From the NCBI RefSeq assembly GCF_000321045.1, contig NZ_HE578945.1, positions 1,772,954-1,812,080 on the forward strand: a stretch of 39,127 bases of DNA. The letters are read 5' to 3'. This document shows, piece by piece, positions 25,733 through 34,723 of the stretch (its first letter is position 1; each line of letters starts with the position of its first letter). The position numbers were made by a program, and so were the translations under genes. The notes below the pieces were generated by a model. The model saw nothing but the letters and a program-made list of their open reading frames with translations, searched no databases and had not been told where the DNA came from. The DNA is from Phytobacter massiliensis JC163. Its GTDB lineage: Bacteria; Pseudomonadota; Gammaproteobacteria; Enterobacterales; Enterobacteriaceae.

Positions 25733-26308
25733 CTAAAAGGGGCCGTCTTCAATATCCGACACCCTGTTGCCTGCGCGGTCGATATAAAACCACTCGCCGC
25801 CCACCAGCGCGGTGTGTTCATCCCCCTTCTCCCGCTGCGGTTTACAGCCGTTGCATACCAGCGCCCGCCCCGCGTTGAATGGCCAGGCGAAGTCATACCG
25901 GCGCGGGACGACTTCCTTAAAGTGACTGTCGAAGAAACCCATTTTGCCGTTATCGCGGCTGCGTACCAGCCCCTCGCTGAACGTATCCGGGCCGTTATCA
26001 AAATGGATAACCGACAGGGTCTCACCCCGGCTGTTAACGTAGTAATCTCTGTCCTGCAGCGGCCAGTCCCGGGCATATATACCGACCCAGAACAGCCCGT
26101 TATCGTCCCGGACGGTTTTGTCGGTCACGGCAGGCAGCAGGCGTAGCGCGTCCTTTTCCAGCCGCGCGCACTGCGCAAGCCGCTCAAGGGACTCGCTGGT
26201 TTTGTCGATGTAGGCGCAGGGGTACGTCACGCTTTGCGCCGCGGCCAGGGGCGAAACCGCCCACCACAGCAACGCCCCCGCTAAACAGCGCATTTTCACT
26301 GACTTCAT
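25733..26308 (-). CDS. Exported WG-repeat-like protein of unknown function
   Basis: A protein of up to 191 residues with an N-terminal signal peptide (hydrophobic core LAGALLWWAVSPLAAA, cleavage likely near residue 24). The body contains segments resembling WG repeats, such as GKMGFFDSHFKEVVPRRYDF followed by WPFNAGRALVCNGC and WFYIDRAGNRV. Three cysteines (PCAY, QCAR and NGC-type) could form disulfides. It begins within a few bases of the amiD stop and is probably co-transcribed with ybjQ and amiD. Start choice is open: the ATG abuts AAGGA directly, while a GTG three codons in has nine-base spacing. I know of no K-12 counterpart at this place. Confidence 0.75.
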   Translation of the reverse strand: MKSVKMRCLAGALLWWAVSPLAAAQSVTYPCAYIDKTSESLERLAQCARLEKDALRLLPAVTDKTVRDDNGLFWVGIYARDWPLQDRDYYVNSRGETLSVIHFDNGPDTFSEGLVRSRDNGKMGFFDSHFKEVVPRRYDFAWPFNAGRALVCNGCKPQREKGDEHTALVGGEWFYIDRAGNRVSDIEDGPF

Positions 26309-26311
26309 TCC

Positions 26312-27139
26312 TTAGTCTTGTCCATATTTTTCCAGTAATGCTTCGGCAATGGCCTGGGTCTCCGCATCTGCCGCGCCGCTCCATGAGGTGGGGCGGAAGT
26401 GCATCTGGAAGGCCATAATGACCCGCTTTGGTTGCCCGGCGGTCATCCCCGGCTTCACGTCATAGCCATAACGCGCCAGCAGATCGAGCAGCGAGGCGGT
26501 CTCCACCGGTTGATAAGGCGGGCGTCCGTTAAGATAGAAGGCGACTCGCTGCGGGTCCGGCCATGCGCCGATGCCCTGCTCAGCCAGCTCGCGCCAGGGG
26601 AACAGCGGCCCCGGATCGTCTTTACGCTGCGGCGCGATGTCCGCGTGCGCCACCACGTTCTGCGGAAGTATGTTGTAACTACTAATGATGGATTTCATCA
26701 GCGGGATCAGCGCGCGGATCTGCTGCTGTTCGAACGGCGCGAACTGCTTCGCCCCCGCCACGTTTTGCCAGCCGCGATTCTCCAGCTCAATGCCAATCGA
26801 CGTGTCATTGATACGCGTCGCCCCGCGCCAGAAACTGCTGCCCGCATGCCAGGCCAGCTGCTGTTCAGGCACCAGCTGCCAGATACGCGGCTTGCCGTCG
26901 TGGACTGGCGGGCGCGCCGGAACCAAGTAATGCGCGCTCACCTGCCGGTCGGTCAGTGTTGCCAGCGAGGTATCGAAATCCCCCGCCGTATAGTGGACCA
27001 CCAGCACTTTAATTCGGGGATAAGCGGCCTGCGCCTGATGACGGGTATCAAGCTGATAGCCGTCTTTATCAATGATGCCCTTTTCGCTGGCGCAACCTGC
27101 CAGCATCAGCGCCAGCAGCAAGAGAATGAAACGCCTCAT
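26312..27139 (-). CDS. amiD: N-acetylmuramoyl-L-alanine amidase AmiD
   Basis: AmiD is an outer-membrane-anchored zinc amidase that cleaves the bond between muramic acid and L-alanine, including anhydro-muropeptides. The 275-residue protein (E. coli 276) has a lipoprotein signal with lipobox LAGC (Cys16). The amidase_2 domain has zinc ligands in VVHYTA (His about 50) and [15 protein letters not shown], plus the WHAGSS and IGIELEN motifs. A C-terminal peptidoglycan-binding-like domain ends QMHFRPT. The start overlaps the ybjQ stop by four bases. Confidence 0.96.
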   Translation of the reverse strand: MRRFILLLLALMLAGCASEKGIIDKDGYQLDTRHQAQAAYPRIKVLVVHYTAGDFDTSLATLTDRQVSAHYLVPARPPVHDGKPRIWQLVPEQQLAWHAGSSFWRGATRINDTSIGIELENRGWQNVAGAKQFAPFEQQQIRALIPLMKSIISSYNILPQNVVAHADIAPQRKDDPGPLFPWRELAEQGIGAWPDPQRVAFYLNGRPPYQPVETASLLDLLARYGYDVKPGMTAGQPKRVIMAFQMHFRPTSWSGAADAETQAIAEALLEKYGQD

Positions 27140-27459
27140 CCGCGGGTTTTCACTGCCGTGCCGCTCACGCTGACCATCAGCATGCTTGCGTCTTTGCCCA
27201 CCGTTTCATAATCGATATCAATCCCCACCACCGCGTTAGCGCCCAGCGCCTGCGCCTGCTCGCCCAGCTCGCGGAAGGCGATTTCTCGCGCTTTACGCAG
27301 CTCTTTCTCATACGCCCCGGAGCGGCCGCCGACGATATCGCGGATACCGGCAAAAAAGTCGCGGAAAATATTCGCGCCGAGGATCGCCTCGCCGGTGACC
27401 ACGCCGCAATATTCGACAATCGGCTGGCCTTCCAGGGTAGGGGTAGTTGAAAATTGCAT
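27136..27459 (-). CDS. ybjQ: UPF0145 (YbjQ-family) protein
   Basis: YbjQ is a small cytosolic protein that forms oligomeric rings in solved homologues; its function is unknown. The 107 residues equal E. coli and include [46 protein letters not shown] and a conserved MVSVSGTAV end. AAGGAG precedes the ATG. It is first in a likely three-gene unit with amiD (four-base overlap) and the WG-like gene, and divergent from ybjP. Confidence 0.95.
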   Translation of the reverse strand: MQFSTTPTLEGQPIVEYCGVVTGEAILGANIFRDFFAGIRDIVGGRSGAYEKELRKAREIAFRELGEQAQALGANAVVGIDIDYETVGKDASMLMVSVSGTAVKTRG

Positions 27460-27554
27460 GGCATTCTCCTTTTGACGTTCAATGCGTTACCCAACACATT
27501 ATCGAAGCAATACACTATTCTTGAAACATCTGATGAGAAAATAAGGAAATCATT

Positions 27555-28070
27555 ATGCGCTATTCTGCTTTGACTCTCGCTTTACCATGCGCTCTGCTGC
27601 TCAGCGCCTGTACCACGGTGACTCCCGCGTTTAAGGATATTGGTACGCGCAGCGGCCCCTGCGTAGAGGGCGGGCCTGATACCGTCGCGCAGAAATTTTA
27701 TGATTATCGTATCGCCCACCGCAGCACCGATTACACTGCCCTGCGCCCTTATTTAAGCGATCAGCTTGCGCAGATGCTGGACGCCGCCAGCCGCGATAAT
27801 CGCAACAGCGCGCTGCTGAAATCCGACCCGTTCTCCAGCCGTACGGTGATGCCGGACAGCGCGAAAGTCGCCAGCGCCTCCACCATTCCCAATACCGACG
27901 CGCGCAATATTCCGCTGCGGGTTGAGCTGACTCAGGGGACACAGACCTGGCAGGATGAGGTGCTGATGATCCGTGAAGGCCAGTGCTGGGCGGTAGACGA
28001 TGTGCGCTATCTCGGCGGCGCGGCCCATGCGCCAGCGGGTACGCTGCGTCAGTCCGTTGAACACCGGTAA
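27555..28070 (+). CDS. ybjP: Lipoprotein YbjP
   Basis: YbjP is a predicted outer-membrane lipoprotein; in E. coli it has been described recently as a partner of TolC-type assemblies, an assignment I treat cautiously. The 171-residue product has a lipobox LLSAC with Cys19 as the lipid-modified residue and no inner-membrane retention Asp at +2 (Thr follows). The mature part is a DUF3828-like fold. AAGGA lies before the ATG. It stands alone between ybjQ and artP and is followed by a long hairpin. Confidence 0.92.
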   Translation: MRYSALTLALPCALLLSACTTVTPAFKDIGTRSGPCVEGGPDTVAQKFYDYRIAHRSTDYTALRPYLSDQLAQMLDAASRDNRNSALLKSDPFSSRTVMPDSAKVASASTIPNTDARNIPLRVELTQGTQTWQDEVLMIREGQCWAVDDVRYLGGAAHAPAGTLRQSVEHR

Positions 28071-28095
28071 TCGCCGTTCGTCCATTGCCCCCGCA

Positions 28096-28130
28096 AAATG
28101 TCTGGCATTCCCCGGGGAATGCCGACATTT
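28096..28130 (+). terminator. Long hairpin after ybjP
   Basis: GGCATTCCCC and GGGGAATGCC are a perfect 20-base palindrome at 28104-28123. The flanks AAATGTC (28096-28102) and GACATTT (28124-28130) extend the stem to 17 pairs with one bulged T. The following ATTT is a modest T tract. Confidence 0.65.
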
Positions 28131-28191
28131 ATTCCTGCTTCCCACGCGCCCCGGCATTTTGTGCTAACTTTATACGGTAATGCGGCGTATA

Positions 28192-28230
28192 TTTAAGTTT
28201 TAACGCACAAATATTGCATAACTATTCTGT
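28192..28230. promoter_or_regulatory. ARG boxes upstream of artP
   Basis: The downstream box TGCAT-AACT-ATTCT (28215-28228) matches the ArgR consensus TGAAT-W4-ATTCA at eight of ten arm positions. A weaker box (TAAGT-TTTA-ACGCA, 28194-28207) lies exactly 21 bases upstream, giving the normal three-base gap. ArgR control of art genes is known in E. coli. Confidence 0.55.
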
Positions 28231-28273
28231 GAAAGGTACTATTTGCGGCCTCAATTGCTATCAGATTGCCTCG

Positions 28274-29002
28274 ATGAGTATAAAATTAAACGGCATTAAC
28301 TGCTTCTACGGGGCGCACCAGGCGCTCTTTGATATCACGCTTGATTGCCCGCAGGGCGAAACGCTGGTGCTGCTCGGCCCCAGCGGCGCGGGTAAAAGCT
28401 CGCTGTTACGCGTGCTTAACCTGCTTGAGATGCCGCGCTCCGGCCAGCTCAGCATTGCAGGTAATCACTTCGATTTTGCCAAAACCCCGTCCGACAAAGC
28501 GATCCGCGATTTGCGTCAGCATGTGGGTATGGTTTTTCAGCAGTACAATCTTTGGCCCCACCTCACGGTGGTGCAGAACCTGATTGAGGCGCCCTGCCGC
28601 GTGCTGGGCCTCAGCAAAGACCAGGCTCTCGCCCGCGCCGATAAGCTGCTTGAACGTCTGCGTCTTAAGCCTTACAGCGATCGCTACCCGCTGCACCTCT
28701 CCGGTGGCCAGCAGCAGCGTGTCGCCATTGCCCGCGCGCTGATGATGGAGCCGCAGGTGTTGCTGTTCGACGAACCCACCGCCGCGCTCGACCCGGAAAT
28801 CACCGCGCAGATCGTCAGCATTATTCGTGAACTGGCGGAAACCGGCATTACCCAGGTTATCGTCACCCACGAAGTGGAAGTGGCGCGTAAAACCGCCAGC
28901 CGCGTGGTCTATATGGAAAATGGCCATATTATCGAGCAAGGGGATGCGAGCTGCTTCGCCGCGCCGCAGACCGACGCCTTTAAATACTATTTATCTCACT
29001 GA
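28274..29002 (+). CDS. artP: Arginine ABC transporter ATP-binding protein ArtP
   Basis: ArtP powers arginine uptake through ArtQ and ArtM. Starting at [13 protein letters not shown] gives 242 residues as in E. coli. Walker A is GPSGAGKSS (about 35-43), signature LSGGQQQR, Walker [12 protein letters not shown], and the switch His is in VTHEVEVA. The frame is open upstream to 28214 and the chosen ATG has no clear Shine-Dalgarno, so an alternative start (for instance a GTG at 28229) cannot be excluded. It is the first gene of artPIQM. Confidence 0.96.
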   Translation: MSIKLNGINCFYGAHQALFDITLDCPQGETLVLLGPSGAGKSSLLRVLNLLEMPRSGQLSIAGNHFDFAKTPSDKAIRDLRQHVGMVFQQYNLWPHLTVVQNLIEAPCRVLGLSKDQALARADKLLERLRLKPYSDRYPLHLSGGQQQRVAIARALMMEPQVLLFDEPTAALDPEITAQIVSIIRELAETGITQVIVTHEVEVARKTASRVVYMENGHIIEQGDASCFAAPQTDAFKYYLSH

Positions 29003-29021
29003 TATGCTTGGGGAAATGACA

Positions 29022-29753
29022 ATGAAAAAAGTACTGCTCGCCGCGCTGCTCGCAAGCGTCAGCCTGACTGCCTCCGCAGCCCAGACTATCCGTTTCGCCA
29101 CCGAAGCAAGCTATCCTCCCTTTGAATCCACCGACGCCAGTAACAAGATTGTCGGCTTTGACGTCGATCTGGCTAACGCGCTGTGCAAAGAGATCGATGC
29201 CACCTGTACGTTCACCAACCAGGCTTTTGATAGCCTGATCCCCAGCCTCAAATTCCGCCGTTTCGACGCGGTAATGGCCGGGATGGATATCACCCCCGAG
29301 CGTGAAAAACAGGTGCTGTTCACCAACCCGTACTATGACAACTCCGCGCTGTTTGTTGGCCAGAACGGCAAGTACACCAGCATCGACGCGCTGAAAGGCA
29401 AAAAAGTAGGCGTGCAGAACGGCACTACCCACCAGAAATTTATTAACGACAAGCACCCGGAAATCACCACCGTGCCTTATGACAGCTACCAGAACGCCAA
29501 ACTGGATCTGCAAAACGGGCGTATCGATGCGGTATTCGGCGACACGGCAGTGGTCACCGAGTGGCTGAAAGCCAACGACAAGCTGGCAGCCGTGGGCGAT
29601 AAAGTTACCGATAAAGAGTACTTCGGCACCGGGCTGGGTATTGCTCTCCGTCAGGGCAATACTGACCTGCAGCAGAAATTCAACGCTGCGCTGGACAAAG
29701 TGAAGAAAGATGGCACTTACGAAACCATCTACAACAAATGGTTCCAGAAGTAA
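29022..29753 (+). CDS. artI: Arginine-transport periplasmic binding protein ArtI
   Basis: ArtI is one of two periplasmic binding proteins serving ArtPQM. It has 243 residues starting MKKVLLAALLASVSLTASAA, a clear signal peptide with cleavage after the second of the paired alanines (about residue 19). The family 3 solute-binding motif GFDVDLANALCKEI and the TYEI-like end (DGTYETIYNKW) are present. GGGGA lies seven bases before the ATG. It is highly similar to ArtJ at 31318, the likely result of an old duplication. Confidence 0.96.
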   Translation: MKKVLLAALLASVSLTASAAQTIRFATEASYPPFESTDASNKIVGFDVDLANALCKEIDATCTFTNQAFDSLIPSLKFRRFDAVMAGMDITPEREKQVLFTNPYYDNSALFVGQNGKYTSIDALKGKKVGVQNGTTHQKFINDKHPEITTVPYDSYQNAKLDLQNGRIDAVFGDTAVVTEWLKANDKLAAVGDKVTDKEYFGTGLGIALRQGNTDLQQKFNAALDKVKKDGTYETIYNKWFQK

Positions 29754-29758
29754 TCTGA

Positions 29759-30475
29759 ATGAACGAATTTTTTCCGTTAGCAAGCGCCGCCGGGATGACC
29801 GTCGGCCTTGCCGTTTGCGCGCTGATCATCGGCCTGGTGCTGGCGATGATCTTTGCCGTATGGGAGTCCGCCAAATGGCGTCCCGTCGCATGGATCGGCT
29901 CAGCGCTGGTTACGCTTTTACGTGGCCTGCCGGAAATTCTGGTGGTGCTGTTTATCTACTTTGGCGCCTCGCAGCTTCTGCTCACGCTCTCAGATGGTTT
30001 TACCCTTAACCTGGGCTTTGCGCAGATCCCGGTGCAGGTGCAGATTGAGAATTTTGATGTCAGCCCGTTTATGTGCGGGGTCATTGCTCTGTCGCTGCTC
30101 TACTCCGCCTACGCGTCCCAGACGCTGCGCGGCGCGCTGAAAGCGGTGCCGCAGGGGCAGTGGGAGTCCGGCCAGGCGCTGGGGCTGTCAAAAAGCGCGA
30201 TCTTTTTCCGCCTGGTGATGCCGCAGATGTGGCGGCACGCGCTGCCGGGTCTGGGCAACCAGTGGCTGGTATTGCTGAAAGATACCGCCCTGGTTTCGCT
30301 TATCAGCGTCAACGATCTGATGTTGCAGACTAAGAGTATCGCTACCCGTACCCAGGAGCCTTTTACCTGGTACATTGTGGCGGCGGCGATTTATCTGGTG
30401 GTTACGCTGCTGAGCCAGTGGGTTCTGAAACGCATCGATTTGCGCGCCACCCGTTTTGAACGGAGGCCTGGCTGA
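29759..30475 (+). CDS. artQ: Arginine ABC transporter permease ArtQ
   Basis: ArtQ is an inner-membrane subunit of the arginine transporter. It has 238 residues (as in E. coli) with about five membrane helices. The cytoplasmic EAA loop, which contacts ArtP, reads [24 protein letters not shown]. The ATG is five bases after the artI stop. Its stop overlaps the artM start by one base. Confidence 0.97.
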   Translation: MNEFFPLASAAGMTVGLAVCALIIGLVLAMIFAVWESAKWRPVAWIGSALVTLLRGLPEILVVLFIYFGASQLLLTLSDGFTLNLGFAQIPVQVQIENFDVSPFMCGVIALSLLYSAYASQTLRGALKAVPQGQWESGQALGLSKSAIFFRLVMPQMWRHALPGLGNQWLVLLKDTALVSLISVNDLMLQTKSIATRTQEPFTWYIVAAAIYLVVTLLSQWVLKRIDLRATRFERRPG

Positions 30476-31143
30476 TGCTCGACTACTTACCGGAGCTGAT
30501 TAAAGGCCTGCATACCAGCCTGACGCTGACGATTGCCTCGCTGATTGTCGCGCTGATCCTGTCGCTGCTGTTCACTATTGTGCTGACGCTGAAAACGCCG
30601 GTGCTCTCTCAGGTGGTGCGCGGCTACATTACGCTCTTTACCGGCACGCCGCTGCTGGTGCAGATCTTCTTAATCTATTACGGTCCGGGCCAGTTCCCGA
30701 CGCTGCAGGAGTACCCGGTTCTCTGGCACCTACTTTCAGAACCGTGGCTGTGCGCGCTGCTGGCGCTCTCCCTTAACAGCGCCGCCTATACCACGCTGCT
30801 GTTTTACGGGGCGATCCGCGCTATTCCGGAAGGCCAGTGGCAGTCCTGCGGCGCGCTGGGGATGAGCAAAAAAGATACGCTGGCGATCCTGCTGCCGTAC
30901 GCTTTCAAACGCGCCCTCTCCTCTTACTCCAACGAAGTGGTGCTGGTATTTAAGAGTACCTCCCTGGCCTATACCATCACCCTGATGGAGGTCATGGGCC
31001 ATGGCCAGCTGCTCTACGGGCGCACCTATGACGTGATGGTGTTCGGCGCGGCGGGGATAATTTATCTTATCGTTAACGGCCTGCTGACTCTGATGATGCG
31101 GTTAATTGAGCGTAAGGCGCTGGCCTTCGAGCGCAGAAATTAA
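30475..31143 (+). CDS. artM: Arginine ABC transporter permease ArtM
   Basis: ArtM pairs with ArtQ in the membrane. It has 222 residues as in E. coli, with about five helices and the EAA loop GQWQSCGALGMSKKDTLAILLPYAF. The start ATG shares one base with the artQ stop (TGATG), indicating coupled translation. It is the last gene before the terminator at 31171. Confidence 0.97.
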   Translation: MLDYLPELIKGLHTSLTLTIASLIVALILSLLFTIVLTLKTPVLSQVVRGYITLFTGTPLLVQIFLIYYGPGQFPTLQEYPVLWHLLSEPWLCALLALSLNSAAYTTLLFYGAIRAIPEGQWQSCGALGMSKKDTLAILLPYAFKRALSSYSNEVVLVFKSTSLAYTITLMEVMGHGQLLYGRTYDVMVFGAAGIIYLIVNGLLTLMMRLIERKALAFERRN

Positions 31144-31170
31144 CCGTTAGTGCATAACCAGTAAATCTCA

Positions 31171-31203
31171 AAGCGAGCAACTTATTAAGTGCTCGCTTTT
31201 TTT
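31171..31203 (+). terminator. Rho-independent terminator of artPIQM
   Basis: AAGCGAGC (31171-31178) pairs with GCTCGCTT (31191-31198), with an inner ACTT/AAGT pairing, followed by a run of seven or more T. Confidence 0.9.
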
Positions 31204-31212
31204 ATTCACAAA

Positions 31213-31251
31213 TAAAAATATTTACTCAAATATATTGCATATAAATTCATT
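31213..31251. promoter_or_regulatory. Tandem ARG boxes upstream of artJ
   Basis: TGCAT-ATAA-ATTCA (31236-31249) matches nine of ten arm positions of the ArgR box. AAAAT-ATTT-ACTCA (31215-31228) is the partner 21 bases upstream. The three-base gap is the arrangement bound by the ArgR hexamer. artJ is strongly ArgR-repressed in E. coli. Confidence 0.75.
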
Positions 31252-31317
31252 AACTGGCATTGTGATTTCCATGCCTCAGACACGGCAACAACAAGATTGA
31301 CAGACAGGAGCTCTATA

Positions 31318-32049
31318 ATGAAAAAAATGATTCTGGCCGCCTTACTCGCCACGTTCGCCGCTGGCGCATCGGCCGCTGATAAAATCAGCTTCGGCGTATC
31401 CGCCACCTATCCGCCGTTTGAATCCATGGATGCGAGCAACAAAATTGTCGGTTTTGATATCGATCTGGCGAACGCCCTGTGCAAGCAGATGCAGGCGGAC
31501 TGCACCTTTACCAATAACCCGTTCGACAGCCTGATCCCGGCGCTGAAATTCCGTAAATTCGACGCGGTGATCTCCGGTATGGATATTACCCCGGAACGCA
31601 GCAAGCAGGTCTCCTTTACCGACCCGTACTACGCCAACTCGGCGCTGGTGATTGCGAAAAAAGATGCGTTTAAATCTTTTGACGATCTGAAAGGCAAGCG
31701 CATCGGGATGGAAAACGGCACCACCCACCAGAAATACCTCCAGGATAAGCATCCGGAAGTGAAGACCGTCGCGTATGACAGCTACCAGAATGCGATTATC
31801 GACCTGAAAAGTGGCCGTATTGATGGCGTCTTCGGCGACACCGCCGTGGTAAACGAGTGGCTGAAAACTAACCCGCAGCTTGGCGCGGCTACCCCGAAAG
31901 TGACCGATCCCCAGTACTTCGGCACCGGCCTCGGCATCGCGGTTCGCCCGGAAAACAAAGCCCTGCTGGAGAAACTGAACGCCGCGCTGGCCGCAATCAA
32001 AGCGGACGGCACCTATCAGAAGATCAGCGACCAGTGGTTCCCGCAGTAA
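31318..32049 (+). CDS. artJ: Arginine-binding periplasmic protein ArtJ
   Basis: ArtJ is the high-affinity L-arginine binding protein that feeds ArtPQM. It has 243 residues starting MKKMILAALLATFAAGASAA (signal peptide, cleavage about residue 19-20), with AGGAG seven bases upstream. GFDIDLANALCKQM and DGVFGDTAVVNEWL are binding-protein motifs. It is transcribed on its own behind the ARG boxes, separated from artM by a terminator, as in E. coli. Confidence 0.97.
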   Translation: MKKMILAALLATFAAGASAADKISFGVSATYPPFESMDASNKIVGFDIDLANALCKQMQADCTFTNNPFDSLIPALKFRKFDAVISGMDITPERSKQVSFTDPYYANSALVIAKKDAFKSFDDLKGKRIGMENGTTHQKYLQDKHPEVKTVAYDSYQNAIIDLKSGRIDGVFGDTAVVNEWLKTNPQLGAATPKVTDPQYFGTGLGIAVRPENKALLEKLNAALAAIKADGTYQKISDQWFPQ

Positions 32050-32074
32050 GGGGATAAAGCCTGCAACCGTGACT

Positions 32075-32107
32075 CCCGGATGCGGCGGAACGCCTTATCC
32101 GGGCTAC
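32075..32107. repeat. REP element downstream of artJ
   Basis: CCCGGATGCGGCG continues into CGCCTTATCCGGGCTAC. It is the inverse orientation of the units at 6951, 21042 and 21123. It sits between artJ and its terminator. Confidence 0.8.
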
Positions 32108-32140
32108 CTCACCGTGCCGCCCTTTTTTGTCGATCGCCTC

Positions 32141-32164
32141 AAGCCGCGCAAGCGGCTTTTTTAT
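32141..32164 (+). terminator. Rho-independent terminator of artJ
   Basis: AAGCCGC (32141-32147), loop GCAA and GCGGCTT (32152-32158) are followed by six T in total. The T tract runs into the stop codon of convergent rlmC. Confidence 0.85.
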
Positions 32165-33288
32165 TGCCTGACCAGCAGCGTCAGCACTTCGTAATGCGCC
32201 GTATGCGGGAACATGTCGAACAGCTGAACCCGCTCGATACGATAGCCGGACAGCGCGCGCAGATCGGTGGCCATAGTCCGGGCATTACAGCTGGAATAAA
32301 CAATATACGGCGGGGCCATCCGGCTTAAATAATCGCACAGTTCGCTACCAATACCGCGGCGGGGCGGGTTAACCAGCACCAGCTGCGGGGCATCGTCCTG
32401 CGCGGTAGCGAAACGGGTGGAGTCCAGCGCCTGGAAATGCAAATTTGTCAGCCCCAGCTCAGCGGCAGACTGCTTCGCGCAGGCAATCGCCTCCGGGGCA
32501 ATCTCAATACCGGTGAGCTTCATGTCCGGCGTGGCGCAGTGCAGGCCAAAACCGCCCACGCCGCAGAACAGATCCCACATATGGCTGACCGGCAGCGCCC
32601 TCACCCACTCACGAGCCGTCGCATAGAGCTGGCTGGCGACCGCCGGGTTGGTCTGAAAAAAACTCTGCGGGCGGATCCACAGCGGCACGCCGTTGAAGCT
32701 TTCCGCCAGCGCCTGCTGCTCAGTCAGGAAGATTTCCGTCTCCCCCTCCATGATAGCCATATGCACCGGCTGAATATTAACGGAGATAACCGCCAGCTGC
32801 GGCAGCTGCGCCTGCAGCCAGGGGAGCGCCGCCTGCAGCTGCGCCAGCTTGCTCTGCGAGCGCAGCACAAAGCGCAGCATCATCTTTTTGTCGTGCTGGC
32901 TTTCCGTCAGCAGGAGATATTTGAGTTCGCCGCGCCTGCGCGCCACGTTATAAGGCGTTAACCCCGCGCGGGCGATAAACGGCTTGAGCGCCGCAAAGAC
33001 AGGGATAAACGAGGCGGGGTAAAGCGGGCAGCCGCAGAGATCTTCCGGCGTGCCGTCACGATGCAGCATCCCCAGCAAGGGCCTTTCCACGCTGCCGCTA
33101 ACGACCATTTTGGCTTTATTACGGAACCCCTGCGCCGGGCCGCTTACCGGCAGACGCCATTCGCTGACCGGCAGCCCCGCCAGTAAGGCTTTGAGGTCGG
33201 CCATTTTGGCCTCAAGCTGGGCGGAAACGGGCTGCTCAATCCACTGACAGGAGCGACAGCGACCGGCGTCATAAAGTGCGCACTGCAT
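32161..33288 (-). CDS. rlmC: 23S rRNA (uracil-747-C5)-methyltransferase RlmC
   Basis: RlmC (RumB) methylates U747 of 23S rRNA using S-adenosylmethionine. Starting at [11 protein letters not shown] gives 375 residues as in E. coli; 13 further open codons upstream are not needed. Cysteines 3, 11 and 14 with a later Cys in CGCPLYP form the [4Fe-4S] site of the RumA/RumB family. The SAM motif [12 protein letters not shown], the NPPRRG motif and the catalytic cysteine in YSSCNARTM are intact. It lies 41 bases after ybjO on the same strand. Confidence 0.97.
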   Translation of the reverse strand: MQCALYDAGRCRSCQWIEQPVSAQLEAKMADLKALLAGLPVSEWRLPVSGPAQGFRNKAKMVVSGSVERPLLGMLHRDGTPEDLCGCPLYPASFIPVFAALKPFIARAGLTPYNVARRRGELKYLLLTESQHDKKMMLRFVLRSQSKLAQLQAALPWLQAQLPQLAVISVNIQPVHMAIMEGETEIFLTEQQALAESFNGVPLWIRPQSFFQTNPAVASQLYATAREWVRALPVSHMWDLFCGVGGFGLHCATPDMKLTGIEIAPEAIACAKQSAAELGLTNLHFQALDSTRFATAQDDAPQLVLVNPPRRGIGSELCDYLSRMAPPYIVYSSCNARTMATDLRALSGYRIERVQLFDMFPHTAHYEVLTLLVRQ

Positions 33289-33329
33289 AATAAAGCCTTC
33301 TGAATTGCGGGGGCAGGATTGTACCACCG

Positions 33330-33803
33330 TTATTGCAGGCGGAAAAAGCGTCGGCTGGGAGAAGGGATAAACAGCAGGAACAGCACCAGCATATCGGGCA
33401 TTTTTTGCATCACCAGCGAGCGAAAAATTTCGCGTTTGGACTCGCCAGCAATACTGAACAGTTCAGGATAACCATACCCCAGCGATGCCGCCCACAGGTA
33501 ACCGGAGGCAATAACCTGCGTTAACAGAAAAACCCAGCGCGCCCAGTTACGCCCTTTGACCACCGAAAAGGCGCACAGCAGTTCAAAAAAGACCAGCAGC
33601 AGACTGCCCAGAAAGATGAGGGTCAGGCTCCAGGTTTGCGCGCTGCGCTGCACAAAATCGACCATCCCGCGCACGCCCAGCACATTGCACAGCATAAACA
33701 CATCGACGCAGCGAATCAGGATAATCGCAATAGCCGCCACCTGCACCAGCGCCGGTACATTGGGACGGGCATGTGAATGGTGTGTTTTGGTAAAAAATCC
33801 CAA
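33330..33803 (-). CDS. ybjO: Inner-membrane protein YbjO (DUF2593)
   Basis: YbjO is a conserved inner-membrane protein of unknown function. I place the start at the TTG at 33801-33803 (product begins [14 protein letters not shown] after Met, 157 residues), aligning with the LGFF stretch near the E. coli N terminus. AGGGA lies about nine bases upstream. The frame stays open to 33857, but that part would run through the potI terminator hairpin. Four membrane helices are visible, with motifs [27 protein letters not shown] and [16 protein letters not shown]. It follows potI on the same strand. Confidence 0.85.
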   Translation of the reverse strand: MGFFTKTHHSHARPNVPALVQVAAIAIILIRCVDVFMLCNVLGVRGMVDFVQRSAQTWSLTLIFLGSLLLVFFELLCAFSVVKGRNWARWVFLLTQVIASGYLWAASLGYGYPELFSIAGESKREIFRSLVMQKMPDMLVLFLLFIPSPSRRFFRLQ

Positions 33804-33821
33804 GATGCTCAGTTCCCTGTG

Positions 33822-33846
33822 AAAAATGCCGCGACAAGCGCGGCAT
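33822..33846 (-). terminator. Rho-independent terminator of potFGHI
   Basis: On the minus strand ATGCCGCG (33846-33839), loop CTTGT and CGCGGCAT (33833-33826) are followed by TTTTC. It lies 31 bases after the potI stop and 19 bases before the ybjO start. Confidence 0.85.
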
Positions 33847-33877
33847 CTGCGACACAACTAAAAAGATTCTAGAGTCA

Positions 33878-34723
33878 TTATCCCTGTCTTGCACGCTGGA
33901 TATCGCGCATCCGCTGCTTTTCTGCGCGGGCCATCAGATACCAGGCGATTAATCCAACAATCCCCACTACGCCAAGGATCAGCGTCGCCAGGGCGTTGAT
34001 TTCCGGGTTCACCCCCATACGCACGCTGGAGAAGACCAGCATCGGCAGCGTGGTCGCCCCCGGCCCGGAGACGAAGCTGGCGATCACCAGGTCGTCCAGC
34101 GACAGCGTAAAGGCCAGCAGCCAGCCGGAGATAATGGCGGGCATGATCATCGGCAGGGTGATGACGAAGAAGACCTTCAGCGGCGTCGCCCCCAGGTCCA
34201 TCGCCGCCTCTTCGATGGAGCGGTCAAGCTCCCGCAGGCGCGACGAGATGACCACCGCGACATAGGCGGTACAGAAGGTGACATGCGCCAGCCAGATGGT
34301 GAGCATCCCGCGGTCCGACGGCCAGCCGATGGCATGCCCCAGCGCGACAAACAGCAGCAGCAGCGACAGGCCGGTGATCACATCCGGCATCACCAGCGGC
34401 GCGGTTATCATAAAGGCGAAGCCGTTCGCCCCGCGAAAGCGACCAAAGCGCACCATCACCACCGCCGCGATGGTGCCGAGGATGGCCGCCATCGTCGCCG
34501 CGCAGGCAGCGATAGTCAGGCTTAGCCCCACCGCGCTCATCATCGCGTCGTCATGAAACAGTTCGCTATACCAGCGCGTTGACCAGCCCGCCCAGACCGT
34601 GACCAGCTTCGAGCTGTTAAAGGAGTAGATGACCAGCATCAGCATCGGCGCGTAGAGGAAGGTAAAGCCGAGCAGCAGAATAATGATACGCCACGGCGAG
34701 CGCACTACCGGCAAGTTGTTCAT
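33878..34723 (-). CDS. potI: Putrescine ABC transporter permease PotI
   Basis: PotI and PotH form the membrane channel of the putrescine importer PotFGHI. It has 281 residues as in E. coli and about six helices. The EAA loop reads IEEAAMDLGATPLKVFFVITLPM. The start overlaps the potH stop by four bases. The gene ends with a basic tail (KQRMRDIQRARQG). Confidence 0.97.
   Translation of the reverse strand: MNNLPVVRSPWRIIILLLGFTFLYAPMLMLVIYSFNSSKLVTVWAGWSTRWYSELFHDDAMMSAVGLSLTIAACAATMAAILGTIAAVVMVRFGRFRGANGFAFMITAPLVMPDVITGLSLLLLFVALGHAIGWPSDRGMLTIWLAHVTFCTAYVAVVISSRLRELDRSIEEAAMDLGATPLKVFFVITLPMIMPAIISGWLLAFTLSLDDLVIASFVSGPGATTLPMLVFSSVRMGVNPEINALATLILGVVGIVGLIAWYLMARAEKQRMRDIQRARQG

Noticed and set aside
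28214-28273. N-terminal extension of ArtP by 20 residues
   Set aside because: The extension overlaps the ARG box and is not present in E. coli ArtP; the shorter start is preferred, although its ribosome site is poor.
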